Part shown: one piece after another, positions 17,949 to 26,964 of the stretch
Layout of the letters: each line of letters opens with the position of its first letter
Numbering within the stretch: position 1 is the first letter of the stretch
NCBI RefSeq assembly: GCF_001730305.1
Contig: NZ_MIJY01000001.1
Span: 124,001 to 188,000 of the forward strand
Source of the DNA: Enterococcus termitis
GTDB lineage: Bacteria > Bacillota > Bacilli > Lactobacillales > Enterococcaceae
Length of the DNA: 64,000 nucleotides
Direction of reading: 5' to 3'
Notes under the pieces: generated by a model
Told to the model about the DNA's origin: nothing
Databases searched by the model: none
The model's input: the letters and a program-made list of their open reading frames with translations, nothing else
Position numbers and translations under genes: made by a program

Positions 17949-19274
17949 ATGTTGGAGACTTTTATTCGGAAAAATAAAAAGAATTTGATGTTTTATTGTT
18001 GTTTGTTTCTTTTAGTACTTGTATATTTTATGAATTTCAAAATTGATGTTACTACAGATGATGGTTGGTTTATGACGGTTCCTAGAGAGTATAGTTTGCC
18101 TGATTATCTTCACTGGCGCTACGATGAGTGGTCTGCACGGCTGTTTCCAGAGACCATGTTATATCTTATTTTTCTGGCTCCATTAGTTGTCCACCATGTT
18201 ATCAGTGCTTGTGCGTGGTTTTTATACAGTTATTCCCTAGTTCGTCTATTTAATGAAAAAGTTTCTCGTCAGAATTTTTTGTTGGCCTTTTTCTCTTTAG
18301 GTTTTATGAATGTGTTTGTAATGAAGGATTCACTTTTCTGGATTACAGGAGCGACTAATTATTTATGGCCGTTATCGCTAGGATTATTTGCACTGATTCC
18401 CTATGCTGACAATTTTTTTAGAGAGAAGCAGACAGCTGTTTGGCTTTATTTATTGCCGGCCTTTCTTTTTTCTTTGTCGAATGAGCAGTTGATCGCATGT
18501 GTCATTGGTGTAGTGCTTGTCTATCATGGGATTATCTTCTTTAAGCGGAGAAAAGAAAACTATTATCTTTTGCTGCCGACCTCGCTTTTTATTGGAGGAG
18601 CAGCGTTCATGCTATTAGCTCCAGGAAATGAGCTGCGTTTACAGCAGGAAGTTAAGATGTGGATGCCAGATTTTTATAAAATGAGCTCTTTTTCAAAGGT
18701 GCTACGAGGCAGTTCTTGGCTGTTTGAAGGTTGGCAAACCAAGCTGCTGTTACTGTTCATTATTATCTTTATTGTATCTGTTCTAATTGATTCAACAAAG
18801 ATGTTAGCTAAAGTTACAGGAGCTTATATAGTATTTTTAATATTGTTGATCTACACTTTTCCGAATCGATTTACGAATTTTCAATTGATCACGAAAATTG
18901 ACTTGCTTTCACAGCTTAAGAGTGGTCATGTCTTTAATTTATCCTTATGGAACGCAGTATTGCCATTTATGTTGTGGGGAGTATTTTTCGGTTTGATCAT
19001 TGCTTATTCTCTTAGTGTCGCTGAAAAAAAAGTCTTTTTAGGATTAAGTTATTCTGCTGCACTTTTTTCATCGATGCTTATGTGGTTTTCACCTACGATG
19101 TATGCTTCTGGAAGTAGAGTCTTAATGTGTGCTTCGGTTTTCTTGATCATTAATTTGTATTTATTGTACCAGCAATTATTGACAAAAAAACAAGAGAGCT
19201 CTCGTCGACACCTACTCATGTATGCTTGTTTTTTCCCACTCGTAAATCTGATTTTTGCAGTTTTTGCTTCCTAA
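17949..19274 (+). CDS. polytopic membrane protein, DUF6056-like
   Basis: 441 residues with about ten or more hydrophobic helices. The first external loop contains TTDDGWFMTVPRE and YDEWSARLFPE; this acidic motif after the first helix resembles GT-C type membrane transferases and the DUF6056 family found near enterococcal and streptococcal polysaccharide genes. AAGGTGGT precedes ATG 17949. It is a single gene between the hflX terminator and glnR. A role in adding or modifying surface glycans is plausible but unproven; I am less sure of the family name than of the topology. Confidence 0.6.
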   Translation: MLETFIRKNKKNLMFYCCLFLLVLVYFMNFKIDVTTDDGWFMTVPREYSLPDYLHWRYDEWSARLFPETMLYLIFLAPLVVHHVISACAWFLYSYSLVRLFNEKVSRQNFLLAFFSLGFMNVFVMKDSLFWITGATNYLWPLSLGLFALIPYADNFFREKQTAVWLYLLPAFLFSLSNEQLIACVIGVVLVYHGIIFFKRRKENYYLLLPTSLFIGGAAFMLLAPGNELRLQQEVKMWMPDFYKMSSFSKVLRGSSWLFEGWQTKLLLLFIIIFIVSVLIDSTKMLAKVTGAYIVFLILLIYTFPNRFTNFQLITKIDLLSQLKSGHVFNLSLWNAVLPFMLWGVFFGLIIAYSLSVAEKKVFLGLSYSAALFSSMLMWFSPTMYASGSRVLMCASVFLIINLYLLYQQLLTKKQESSRRHLLMYACFFPLVNLIFAVFAS

Positions 19275-19341
19275 TCGTTAGGAGTGTTTACCCAACACTT
19301 AATGAAAGAAAGGTATCCTCAGGGAGCCTTTTTTTATTTTA

Positions 19342-19358
19342 TGTCAGAAAACCTTACA
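19342..19358 (+). promoter_or_regulatory. GlnR operator
   Basis: TGTCA-N7-TTACA (19342-19346 and 19354-19358) matches the known GlnR/TnrA consensus TGTNA-N7-TNACA exactly. It lies 8 nt upstream of the -35 of the glnRA promoter and implies autoregulation by GlnR when nitrogen is plentiful. Confidence 0.85.
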
Positions 19359-19365
19359 TAAATCA

Positions 19366-19394
19366 TTGACAAGTGAAAAAAGTCTTGCTATTCT
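19366..19394 (+). promoter_or_regulatory. glnRA promoter
   Basis: A perfect TTGACA (19366-19371) is followed by 17 nt and TATTCT (19389-19394) with an extended TG two bases upstream of the -10. Confidence 0.75.
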
Positions 19395-19421
19395 ATACCT
19401 ATCTAAGAGAGGGGGGTGGAT

Positions 19422-19805
19422 ATGAGAGAGAAGGAACTGAGAAGATCGATGTCAGTTTTTCCAATTGGTACAGTCATGAAACTGACTGATTTATCCGCAC
19501 GTCAAATCCGTTACTATGAAGAGCAAGATTTGATTCATCCAGAAAGAAGCGAAGGAAATCGGCGCATGTATTCACTGAATGATATCGATGTTTTGCTTGA
19601 GATCAAAGATTATTTGTCTGACGGATTGAACATGGCGGGAATCAAGCGTGTCTATGAAATGAAATTGGAAGAGCAAACCCATGCTCAAGAGTCAAATAAA
19701 CCACTGACTGATGAGGATGTTCGAAAGATTTTGTACGATGAACTTATTTCTCAAGGGGGACTTACTCAACAGAATCCATTCCAATCCAGAGGACCTAAGT
19801 TATAG
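19422..19805 (+). CDS. glnR: MerR-family nitrogen regulator GlnR
   Basis: 127 residues from ATG 19422, preferred over GTG 19416 because the GAGAGGGGGG purine run sits 6 nt before it. The N-terminal winged helix-turn-helix reads MKLTDLSARQIRYYEEQDLIHP and NRRMYSLNDID, typical of GlnR/TnrA. GlnR represses glnRA and other nitrogen genes when bound by feedback-inhibited glutamine synthetase through its C-terminal tail. It sits 40 nt before glnA and behind a GlnR box. Confidence 0.93.
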   Translation: MREKELRRSMSVFPIGTVMKLTDLSARQIRYYEEQDLIHPERSEGNRRMYSLNDIDVLLEIKDYLSDGLNMAGIKRVYEMKLEEQTHAQESNKPLTDEDVRKILYDELISQGGLTQQNPFQSRGPKL

Positions 19806-19845
19806 CTGCTGCACCTATAAAAAATGAAGGACGTGAAGGAAGACA

Positions 19846-21186
19846 ATGACGAAGAAACAAAACACAGTAGAAGATATCAAACGAATAACCGAAGAAGAAA
19901 ATGTTCGATTTTTACGATTAATGTTCACAGACATTATGGGAACAATCAAAAATGTGGAAGTTCCTGTGAGCCAATTAGACAAAGTGTTGAATAATAAAAT
20001 GATGTTTGATGGTTCTTCTATTGAAGGTTTTGTGCGGATTGAAGAAAGTGATATGTATTTATACCCAGACTTGTCTACGTGGATGATTTTTCCATGGGAA
20101 AGCGACCACGGGAAGGTTGCGCGTTTGATTTGTGATATTTATAATCCAGATGGAGAGCCCTTTGCAGGAGATCCTCGGGGAAACTTGAAGCGAGCATTGA
20201 AGGATATGAAGGATCTTGGATTTACGTCATTCAATTTGGGACCAGAACCAGAGTTTTTCTTGTTTAAGTTGGATGAAGATGGAAAAATAACGACAGATTT
20301 AAATGACCGCGGTGGCTATTTTGATTTTGCACCAACGGATCTCGGGGAAAACTGTCGTAGAGATATCGTACTTGAACTGGAAAGCTTAGGTTTTGAAGTA
20401 GAAGCTTCTCATCATGAAGTAGCCCCAGGACAGCACGAAATCGACTTTAAATACGCAGATGTGATTGAAGCTTGCGACAACATTCAAACATTCAAACTAG
20501 TTGTAAAAACGATCGCCCGTAAGCATGGGCTGCATGCGACATTTATGCCTAAGCCGCTTTATGGGATCAGTGGTTCTGGGATGCATTGTAATATGTCATT
20601 ATTCAAAGGGGATGAAAATGTCTTTTATGATGAAGAGGGTGCGATGCAATTAAGTCAAACAGCGTATCATTTCTTAGGTGGTTTGCTTAAGCATGCGCGT
20701 GCATATACGGCAGTTTGTAACCCGACTGTTAATTCATACAAACGTTTAGTACCAGGTTATGAAGCCCCTGTATACGTTGCCTGGAGTGGTAGAAATCGTT
20801 CACCGTTAGTACGTGTGCCGGAATCACGCGGTTTGTCTACACGTTTAGAATTGCGTTCAGTAGATCCGTCAGCAAATCCGTATCTATCGATGGCTGTACT
20901 TCTTCAAGCTGGATTGGATGGGATCAAAAATGAAATCGATCCGCCAGAAGCAGTTGATCGTAATATCTATGTGATGAACGAAGAAGAACGGAACGAAGCA
21001 CAAATTCATGATCTTCCTTCAACACTTCACAATGCAATCAAAGAGCTTCGCAAGGACGAAGTGATGATTGAGGCTTTGGGTAAGCATATTTATGCTAATT
21101 TTGTAGAAGCGAAGCGAATGGAGTGGGCAGCCTTTCGTCAAACTGTTTCAGAGTGGGAAAGAGAACAATATTTAGAATTGTACTAA
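19846..21186 (+). CDS. glnA: glutamine synthetase, type I
   Basis: 446 residues. Diagnostic blocks are [50 protein letters not shown] (ammonia and ATP site), [13 protein letters not shown] and [11 protein letters not shown]. The length and lack of an adenylylation-type insert fit the Bacillus-type GSI-alpha, which is feedback-inhibited and signals to GlnR. It forms the glnRA operon and is ended by a strong terminator. Confidence 0.97.
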   Translation: MTKKQNTVEDIKRITEEENVRFLRLMFTDIMGTIKNVEVPVSQLDKVLNNKMMFDGSSIEGFVRIEESDMYLYPDLSTWMIFPWESDHGKVARLICDIYNPDGEPFAGDPRGNLKRALKDMKDLGFTSFNLGPEPEFFLFKLDEDGKITTDLNDRGGYFDFAPTDLGENCRRDIVLELESLGFEVEASHHEVAPGQHEIDFKYADVIEACDNIQTFKLVVKTIARKHGLHATFMPKPLYGISGSGMHCNMSLFKGDENVFYDEEGAMQLSQTAYHFLGGLLKHARAYTAVCNPTVNSYKRLVPGYEAPVYVAWSGRNRSPLVRVPESRGLSTRLELRSVDPSANPYLSMAVLLQAGLDGIKNEIDPPEAVDRNIYVMNEEERNEAQIHDLPSTLHNAIKELRKDEVMIEALGKHIYANFVEAKRMEWAAFRQTVSEWEREQYLELY

Positions 21187-21250
21187 TAGATGGAGAGACT
21201 TGGAATAGTTTGGACATCAAATAGTCAATAATGCATTGAAAAAGAATAAG

Positions 21251-21303
21251 AAAGCTTTATCAATCACTGCTAAAAAAGCAGCATTGATAAAGCTTTTTTT
21301 TTC
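21251..21303 (+). terminator. strong terminator after glnA
   Basis: AAAGCTTTATCAAT pairs with ATTGATAAAGCTTT around an inner CTGCT/AGCAG hairpin, followed by eight T residues. Confidence 0.92.
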
Positions 21304-21351
21304 TTAAGAAGCAGAATCAGATGGTATACTATCCAAAAGAGGGTGAGTGCA

Positions 21352-22422
21352 ATGTCGAAGTTTAGACTGGGAGAGGAACAAGTTTTGGAGAGAAAAGAGC
21401 AGGCGGCTTACGATAATTTGTTAAGAGAACAGCTAGCAACATTAAAAGCGAACGGCTGGGATGATTTTGCTTGTTCTGCTTATAACGACTATTTAAAAAG
21501 TAGCCTAAAAGAAGAGAACGAAGCGTTCCTCATTCAAACAGAAAAACAATTATTTCTGGTCGGTTCACCATTATACGAAAAACTTTTTATAGAGAGCCGT
21601 TTATCTGATAAAGAAAAGATTTGTTTAGTTATCCAGCAATTAGGTGGTTTCCTAAATGAAAGCAATGATCTGGAGATGGCTCCTTCAAAATACTGCTTTG
21701 ATCCTGACATGGCCCCAGGTGCTTCCTTTTTAAACATTTTTTCTAAGACCGTTCAAAATGCGTATCCAGATGGATTGAAAATTGTCGATTCAGATAAAAG
21801 AAAGTCTAAAGCAGTCATCAAAAAGAGTTATCCTACTGAAACGATGTTGCACCAATTTCGTCATCAACTGGATAAACATAATGTAGCCTATGTCAAAAGA
21901 TACCGAGTCAGACACCAGATGAAAACAGATGAAGCAGCAATCAAGGCAATTCTAAAAAGAAATTGGTTTTACGCTGATCCGCATTATCATAATCGAGCAC
22001 TTCTAGGTGATGAGATAACAGCAAAAGAGGTTCGCACAACTGAACGAAGTTTAACAAATCGTGGCTTGATCAAGAAAATCAGAAAACGCGGCTTTTATCG
22101 AAAAATCTTGTCTGGTGATTATCATAGTGAATTTATAGTAGATGAAGCTGGTGAGCTGATCAGTCAATGGCAAACAGAAGCTAAAGAAATAGCTGATCTG
22201 CAAATTCCGGTCGCTAATGGGGAATCATTTAATTATGGAGAACGTCCTAGATACGATCAGACAAGATCGCATAATCTATTAGACGGTTTGCCCCCTCATA
22301 ACTTTGATTCCGTACAACGACTGTCGATCAAGAAAAACTGGATTTCGCCAAAAGATAATTGGTTTTACCAACTTGTTCGCCGCTTGGCAGAAAGTGGCTG
22401 CCGCTTTAAAAAAAGAATTTAA
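21352..22422 (+). CDS. uncharacterised soluble protein
   Basis: 356 residues, starting at ATG 21352 with GAGGGTGA just upstream. There is no signal peptide or membrane segment. It is rich in Lys, Arg, Asn and Tyr; one block reads RHQLDKHNVAYVKRYRVRHQ and a C-terminal block is basic (residues FKKRI at the end). It may belong to a lactobacillales domain of unknown function such as DUF3114, but I cannot confirm that. It stands alone between the glnA terminator and another hairpin. No function is proposed. Confidence 0.75.
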   Translation: MSKFRLGEEQVLERKEQAAYDNLLREQLATLKANGWDDFACSAYNDYLKSSLKEENEAFLIQTEKQLFLVGSPLYEKLFIESRLSDKEKICLVIQQLGGFLNESNDLEMAPSKYCFDPDMAPGASFLNIFSKTVQNAYPDGLKIVDSDKRKSKAVIKKSYPTETMLHQFRHQLDKHNVAYVKRYRVRHQMKTDEAAIKAILKRNWFYADPHYHNRALLGDEITAKEVRTTERSLTNRGLIKKIRKRGFYRKILSGDYHSEFIVDEAGELISQWQTEAKEIADLQIPVANGESFNYGERPRYDQTRSHNLLDGLPPHNFDSVQRLSIKKNWISPKDNWFYQLVRRLAESGCRFKKRI

Positions 22423-22436
22423 CCGATTGTATATCC

Positions 22437-22492
22437 GAAGATTTTCACATATTTTACTTATAGAAGGTAAAGTTTGTGAAGTCTTTTTTGTA
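22437..22492 (+). terminator. probable terminator before nifJ
   Basis: AGATTTTCACA with ATTTTACTT pairs imperfectly with AAGGTAAA and TGTGAAGTCT, followed by a run of six T residues. Confidence 0.6.
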
Positions 22493-22571
22493 TTTTGAAG
22501 GGCAAATTTTCAAAATTTCCTTAAAAAAAGTAAGAAATGTGCAAAAGTTTGTGAAAAAGTTCGACAAAACG

Positions 22572-22600
22572 TTTCAAAATCACTTTATATCCGTTATAAT
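22572..22600 (+). promoter_or_regulatory. nifJ promoter with possible Rex-like site upstream
   Basis: A perfect TATAAT at 22595-22600 is preceded, after 17 nt, by a weak TTTCAA. Just upstream (about 22549-22567) TTGTGAAAAAGTTCGACAA resembles the Rex consensus TTGTGAANNNNTTCACAA with one extra base, so NADH/NAD-dependent control is conceivable. Confidence 0.5.
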
Positions 22601-22658
22601 AAACAAGAATATGCGTGCAACTATTCTACTTATATATAGAAGGATGATGACGATCATA

Positions 22659-25600
22659 ATGCGAAAAATGAAAACGATGGATGGAAATACTGCAGCAGCT
22701 TACATATCTTATGCTTTTACAGAATTAGCTGCTATTTACCCAATAACACCTAGCTCAACAATGGCTGAATTAGTGGATCAGTGGTCAGCAGAAGGCAAAG
22801 AAAATATTTTTGGTCAGCCGGTTAAAATTGTTGAAATGCAGTCTGAAGCTGGAGCTGCCGGTGTTGTTCATGGTTCACTGAAAACTGGAGCGTTGACAAC
22901 TACATATACGGCTTCACAAGGACTGCTACTGATGATTCCAAACATGTACAAAATTGCCGGTGAATTATTGCCGTCGGTTTTCCATGTTGCCAGTCGTGCT
23001 GTAACAACGAATGCACTGAATATTTTTGGTGATCATGGGGATGTTATGGCTGCACGTCAAACAGGTTTTGCAATGTTGTGTGAGAGCAGCGTACAGGAGG
23101 TCATGGATTTATCAGCGGTCGCTCATTTAGCATCGATCGAATCCAGTGTTCCGTTTATCAACTTTTTTGACGGATTTCGGACAAGTCATGAAATCCAAAA
23201 AATCGAAATGCTTGAATACGAAGAACTAGCACCTTTACTAAACCAAGAAAAAGTGAACGAATTCCGCAGCAGAAGTATGAATCCAAATCATCCTTCTGTC
23301 AGCGGAACAAACCAAAATCCGGATATTCATTTCCAACAGCGTGAAACAATCAATCGTTACTACGAAGAAATCCCCGCCATTGTGAAACAATATATGGATG
23401 AAATTAATACATTAAGAGGAACGGCTTATGATTTAGTGACTTATTATGGTGCTGAAGATGCTGAAGAAGTGATTGTTTCAATGGGATCTGCAGCGCAGGC
23501 CATTGAACAGACGATCGATTATCTGACCAAGCAAGGACGTAAAGTCGGCTTCTTGAATATACATTTATATCGTCCGTTTCCTGTTGAAAACTTTTTAGAA
23601 AAAATGCCGAAAACGGTCAAAGCGATTGCTGTGATGGATCGGACAAAAGAGCCAGGAGCTGGCGGCGAACCTTTATTATTAGATGTTCAAAGTGCGATGT
23701 ATGAGTCAGAAATTCGTCCGATGATCATTGGCGGACGTTATGGATTAGGTTCAAAAGATGTGTTGCCTAATCAAATCGTTGCAATCTATGACGAACTTAA
23801 AAAAGAGAAAAAAGCAGTCAAATCACGCTTTACGATCGGAATCGTTGATGATGTGACATATACTTCTCTTGATTGCGGAGAAGCACTTGACTTGACTAAT
23901 CCTAACACCTATCAAGCAAAATTCTGGGGCTTCGGCTCAGATGGTACAGTTGGCGCCAATAAATCTGCAATTAAGATCATCGGAGATCATACCGATAAAT
24001 ATGCGCAAGGCTTCTTTTACTATGATTCAAAAAAATCCGGCGGTCTGACTGTTTCTCACTTACGATTTGGAGAGACGCCGATTCGTTCAACTTATTTGAT
24101 TGAGCATGCGGACTTTGTAGCCTGTCATACGGCGGCGTATTTACACACCTATGATCTAGTAAAAGGTTTGAAAAAAGGCGGAACATTTTTATTGAATACC
24201 GTCTGGAATGATGAACAATTAGATCGTTTCTTACCAAACAAACTAAAAAAATATTTAGCTGAAAATGAGATCAATTTTTATACGATCAATGCAGTCAAAC
24301 TGGCTAGTGAAGTCGGTTTAGGCGGTCGAATCAACACAGCGATGGAAACAGCTTTCTTCAAGCTTGCTGATATTATGCCGTTTGATGAGGTACTGCCGAT
24401 TCTAAAAGAAGAAGCACATAAGAGCTATGCGAGAAAATCAATGGCTGTTGTTGAAAAGAATATCCAAGCGATCGAACGGACAGTAGAGTTACTACACAAG
24501 GTTGATGTTCCCGAATCGTGGAAAACAGTAGAAGTAAAACCGAAAGTTCGTAAAACCAATGTGACAGATTATGTGCACGAAATCGTAGAACCGATCAATC
24601 GCCAAGAGGGAAATGAACTACCTGTAGGAGCGTTTATTAAAAACGGCATGACAGATGGTCGGATGCCACTTGGAACGACAGCTGTTGAAAAGCGGGGAAT
24701 CGCAGTTGAAGTACCAGAATGGATCAGTGACCGTTGTACAATGTGTAATGAGTGTGCGTTTGTTTGTCCTCATGCAGCCATTCGTCCATTTTTAGCGGAT
24801 GATGAAGAAATGGACGAAGCGCCAGAAGGCTATATCGTAAGAGAAATGCGTGGAAAAGATGGCTTGAAATACCGTATCCAAGTATCAGTTGAAGATTGTA
24901 CAGGTTGTGGACTTTGCGTAGATGCTTGTCCAGCAAAGGGCAAAGCCTTAGTCATGAAACCTTACGAAGAACAAAAAGAGCAAGCGATGAACTGGGCATT
25001 TTCTATGACCTTGAAACAAAAAGAAAATCCTGCTAAGCCTAATACGGTATTAGGCACACAATTCAACAAACCATTACTAGAATTTTCAGGCGCCTGCTCT
25101 GGCTGTGGTGAAACACCTTATGTGAAATTACTGACGCAAATGTTTGGTGACCGTATGATGATCGCTAATGCGACGGGCTGTTCTTCAATCTGGGGCGGAG
25201 CGGCACCTGTCTCACCTTATACAACCAATGATGAAGGGCAAGGTCCTGCTTGGTCTAATTCGTTGCTGGAAGATAATGCAGAATTTGGTTATGGTATGTT
25301 GTTGGCGAATCAAACACGTCGTGAGCATTTAGCGTTGAAAATGACAGAAGCAATGCCAGTTGCTTCAGCAGATTTAAAATTGTTGATGGAAGACTGGATT
25401 GAGCATATGCATACAGGTGAAGGCTCGCAGCAGCGTGCAGCCAAATTAAAAGCAGCACTGCTGGAAGAAAAAGCTGTTCACCCATCCTTAGAAGCAGTGT
25501 ATGCAGATCATGATCTGTTTGTTAAAAATAGTCAGTGGATGATCGGTGGAGATGGCTGGGCTTATGATATTGGTTATGGCGGAATCGATCATGTGCTGGC

Positions 25601-26333
25601 CAGCGGAGCAGATGTAAACATGCTGGTTTTAGATAATGAAGTGTATTCTAATACTGGTGGACAAACATCTAAAGCAACTCCAGCATCTGCGATTGCCAAA
25701 TTCTCAGCCAGTGGGAAATATGTTTCTAAAAAAGATCTTGGCATGATGGCGATGACTTATGGTAATGTCTATGTCGCGCAAATCGCATCAGGCGCAAATC
25801 AAATGCAGACGATCAAGGCTTTTGAAGAAGCCGAACGGTTCCCTGGACCTTCAATCATTATCGCCTATACACCATGTATCACACATGGCTTGGCAGGCGG
25901 TATGAGTAAAACGCTGGAAGAAGCAAAAGAAGCAGTCAATTCGGGCTATTGGTCATTGTACCGTTATAACCCTGAGCTAAGAGAAGCAGGCAAAAATCCA
26001 ATGACCTTGGATTACAAAAAGCCGAACTTTGATGAAATGAAAGACTTTATGCGTAAGCAAGTCCGTTTCTCTTCATTAGAATCAACACAAACGGCATTTG
26101 CTGGTAAACTGTTCGACAAAACAGTTGAGGATGCCAAAAATCGTTTCTATAATTATGCACGAATGGCTGGTCAAGAAGAAAAAATCCGTGCAAAACTGGA
26201 AAAAACAACAGAAGTTGTTAGCGAAAAGGAACCTCGCGTGAAAAAAGAACGAGTCGTTGATCCAGAAGCAGAAGCAAGACGTGCTGCCAGACGAGCAGAA
26301 CGAGCAGCTAAACGAGCTAACACAGAAGAATAG
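22659..26333 (+). CDS. nifJ: pyruvate:ferredoxin (flavodoxin) oxidoreductase
   Basis: About 1224 residues from ATG 22659, chosen because the family begins at the MDGNTAAAY block; ATG 22644 and 22647 are alternatives, and the open frame back to 22476 is not homologous. Domains in order are the pyrimidine-binding domain (YPITPSSTMAE), the gamma domain (GFGSDGTVGANKSAIK), a two-[4Fe-4S] ferredoxin domain (CTMCNECAFVCP at about nt 24736; CTGCGLCVDACP at about 24898), and the TPP domain (GDGWAYDIGYGG, NEVYSNTGGQTSKATP). It oxidises pyruvate to acetyl-CoA and CO2 with ferredoxin or flavodoxin and is oxygen-sensitive. An Arg/Ala/Glu-rich basic tail (about nt 26220-26333) is unusual. No ferredoxin gene is nearby. 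Confidence 0.96.
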   Translation: MRKMKTMDGNTAAAYISYAFTELAAIYPITPSSTMAELVDQWSAEGKENIFGQPVKIVEMQSEAGAAGVVHGSLKTGALTTTYTASQGLLLMIPNMYKIAGELLPSVFHVASRAVTTNALNIFGDHGDVMAARQTGFAMLCESSVQEVMDLSAVAHLASIESSVPFINFFDGFRTSHEIQKIEMLEYEELAPLLNQEKVNEFRSRSMNPNHPSVSGTNQNPDIHFQQRETINRYYEEIPAIVKQYMDEINTLRGTAYDLVTYYGAEDAEEVIVSMGSAAQAIEQTIDYLTKQGRKVGFLNIHLYRPFPVENFLEKMPKTVKAIAVMDRTKEPGAGGEPLLLDVQSAMYESEIRPMIIGGRYGLGSKDVLPNQIVAIYDELKKEKKAVKSRFTIGIVDDVTYTSLDCGEALDLTNPNTYQAKFWGFGSDGTVGANKSAIKIIGDHTDKYAQGFFYYDSKKSGGLTVSHLRFGETPIRSTYLIEHADFVACHTAAYLHTYDLVKGLKKGGTFLLNTVWNDEQLDRFLPNKLKKYLAENEINFYTINAVKLASEVGLGGRINTAMETAFFKLADIMPFDEVLPILKEEAHKSYARKSMAVVEKNIQAIERTVELLHKVDVPESWKTVEVKPKVRKTNVTDYVHEIVEPINRQEGNELPVGAFIKNGMTDGRMPLGTTAVEKRGIAVEVPEWISDRCTMCNECAFVCPHAAIRPFLADDEEMDEAPEGYIVREMRGKDGLKYRIQVSVEDCTGCGLCVDACPAKGKALVMKPYEEQKEQAMNWAFSMTLKQKENPAKPNTVLGTQFNKPLLEFSGACSGCGETPYVKLLTQMFGDRMMIANATGCSSIWGGAAPVSPYTTNDEGQGPAWSNSLLEDNAEFGYGMLLANQTRREHLALKMTEAMPVASADLKLLMEDWIEHMHTGEGSQQRAAKLKAALLEEKAVHPSLEAVYADHDLFVKNSQWMIGGDGWAYDIGYGGIDHVLASGADVNMLVLDNEVYSNTGGQTSKATPASAIAKFSASGKYVSKKDLGMMAMTYGNVYVAQIASGANQMQTIKAFEEAERFPGPSIIIAYTPCITHGLAGGMSKTLEEAKEAVNSGYWSLYRYNPELREAGKNPMTLDYKKPNFDEMKDFMRKQVRFSSLESTQTAFAGKLFDKTVEDAKNRFYNYARMAGQEEKIRAKLEKTTEVVSEKEPRVKKERVVDPEAEARRAARRAERAAKRANTEE

Positions 26334-26342
26334 TAAATAATC

Positions 26343-26388
26343 AATGGCTGGATGCGATGTTATAAATGATATCCAGTCATTGTTTTTT
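26343..26388 (+). terminator. terminator after nifJ
   Basis: AATGGCTGGAT pairs with ATCCAGTCATT and is followed by a T run. Confidence 0.8.
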
Positions 26389-26415
26389 ATTAAGAGTGAT
26401 TGGAGGCATACTAGT

Positions 26416-26757
26416 ATGGAGCGACTCAAAACAATTAATCTTTTACTCGCTTTTTTTATTGAAATAGGGGCAGTTTTAGTTTTAGGCTATTGGGGCTTTA
26501 CAGTTAAAACTGATTCATGGATAAGGATCTTTCTAGGAATTACCGCTCCGGTTTTGATGATGGGGATTTGGGCAATCTGGTGTGCTCCTAAATCTCGTTA
26601 TCGGTTAAAAGGGCTCCGATTATTTTTGTTGAAGGCATTTATTTTTATTCTAGTAGCCTGTTGTCTTGTCAACATGGGAAAGATTGTAGTAGCGGCTCTA
26701 TTTACACTTTTAGTTGTACTCAATTTATCAGTTAGTGCTTATAAGCATACGCTATAG
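26416..26757 (+). CDS. small membrane protein, YrdB/DUF2568-like
   Basis: 113 residues from ATG 26416, which has GGAGG at 26402-26406; the frame opens earlier inside the nifJ terminator, which excludes an upstream start. Four hydrophobic helices surround the conserved IWAIWCAPKSRYRL-type block of the YrdB (DUF2568) family. Function is unknown for the family. It lies alone between nifJ and cdaA. Confidence 0.8.
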   Translation: MERLKTINLLLAFFIEIGAVLVLGYWGFTVKTDSWIRIFLGITAPVLMMGIWAIWCAPKSRYRLKGLRLFLLKAFIFILVACCLVNMGKIVVAALFTLLVVLNLSVSAYKHTL

Positions 26758-26926
26758 AAGTCTTAGTGTTTAACAGATTGCCGAGTAAATTTATTAAGCG
26801 TTACTCGCCCTTTGATCCGTTTATATTTTAGGTTAAGAGCGTAACGTAACTTGTTATTTTACGACTCATTTCATAATTTTTTTCTATCTTTTATTCTCCT
26901 TTCTGTAACCAAATAAAAGAGTATGG

Positions 26927-26932
26927 TATACT
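26927..26932 (+). promoter_or_regulatory. extended -10 promoter of the cdaA operon
   Basis: TGGTATACT (extended -10, TATACT at 26927-26932) lies about 30 nt before cdaA. The -35 is weak (TGTAAC at 26904-26909, spacing 17). The 150 nt upstream hold only an imperfect GAGTAA/TTACTC inverted repeat. Confidence 0.55.
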
Positions 26933-26964
26933 AATAAAGAAATCTTCAGAGAGAAGTGAGGTTT

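Noticed and set aside
22476-22658. 61 extra in-frame codons upstream of nifJ
   Set aside because: They cover the preceding terminator and the TATAAT promoter, have no RBS, and do not resemble the PFOR N-terminus.
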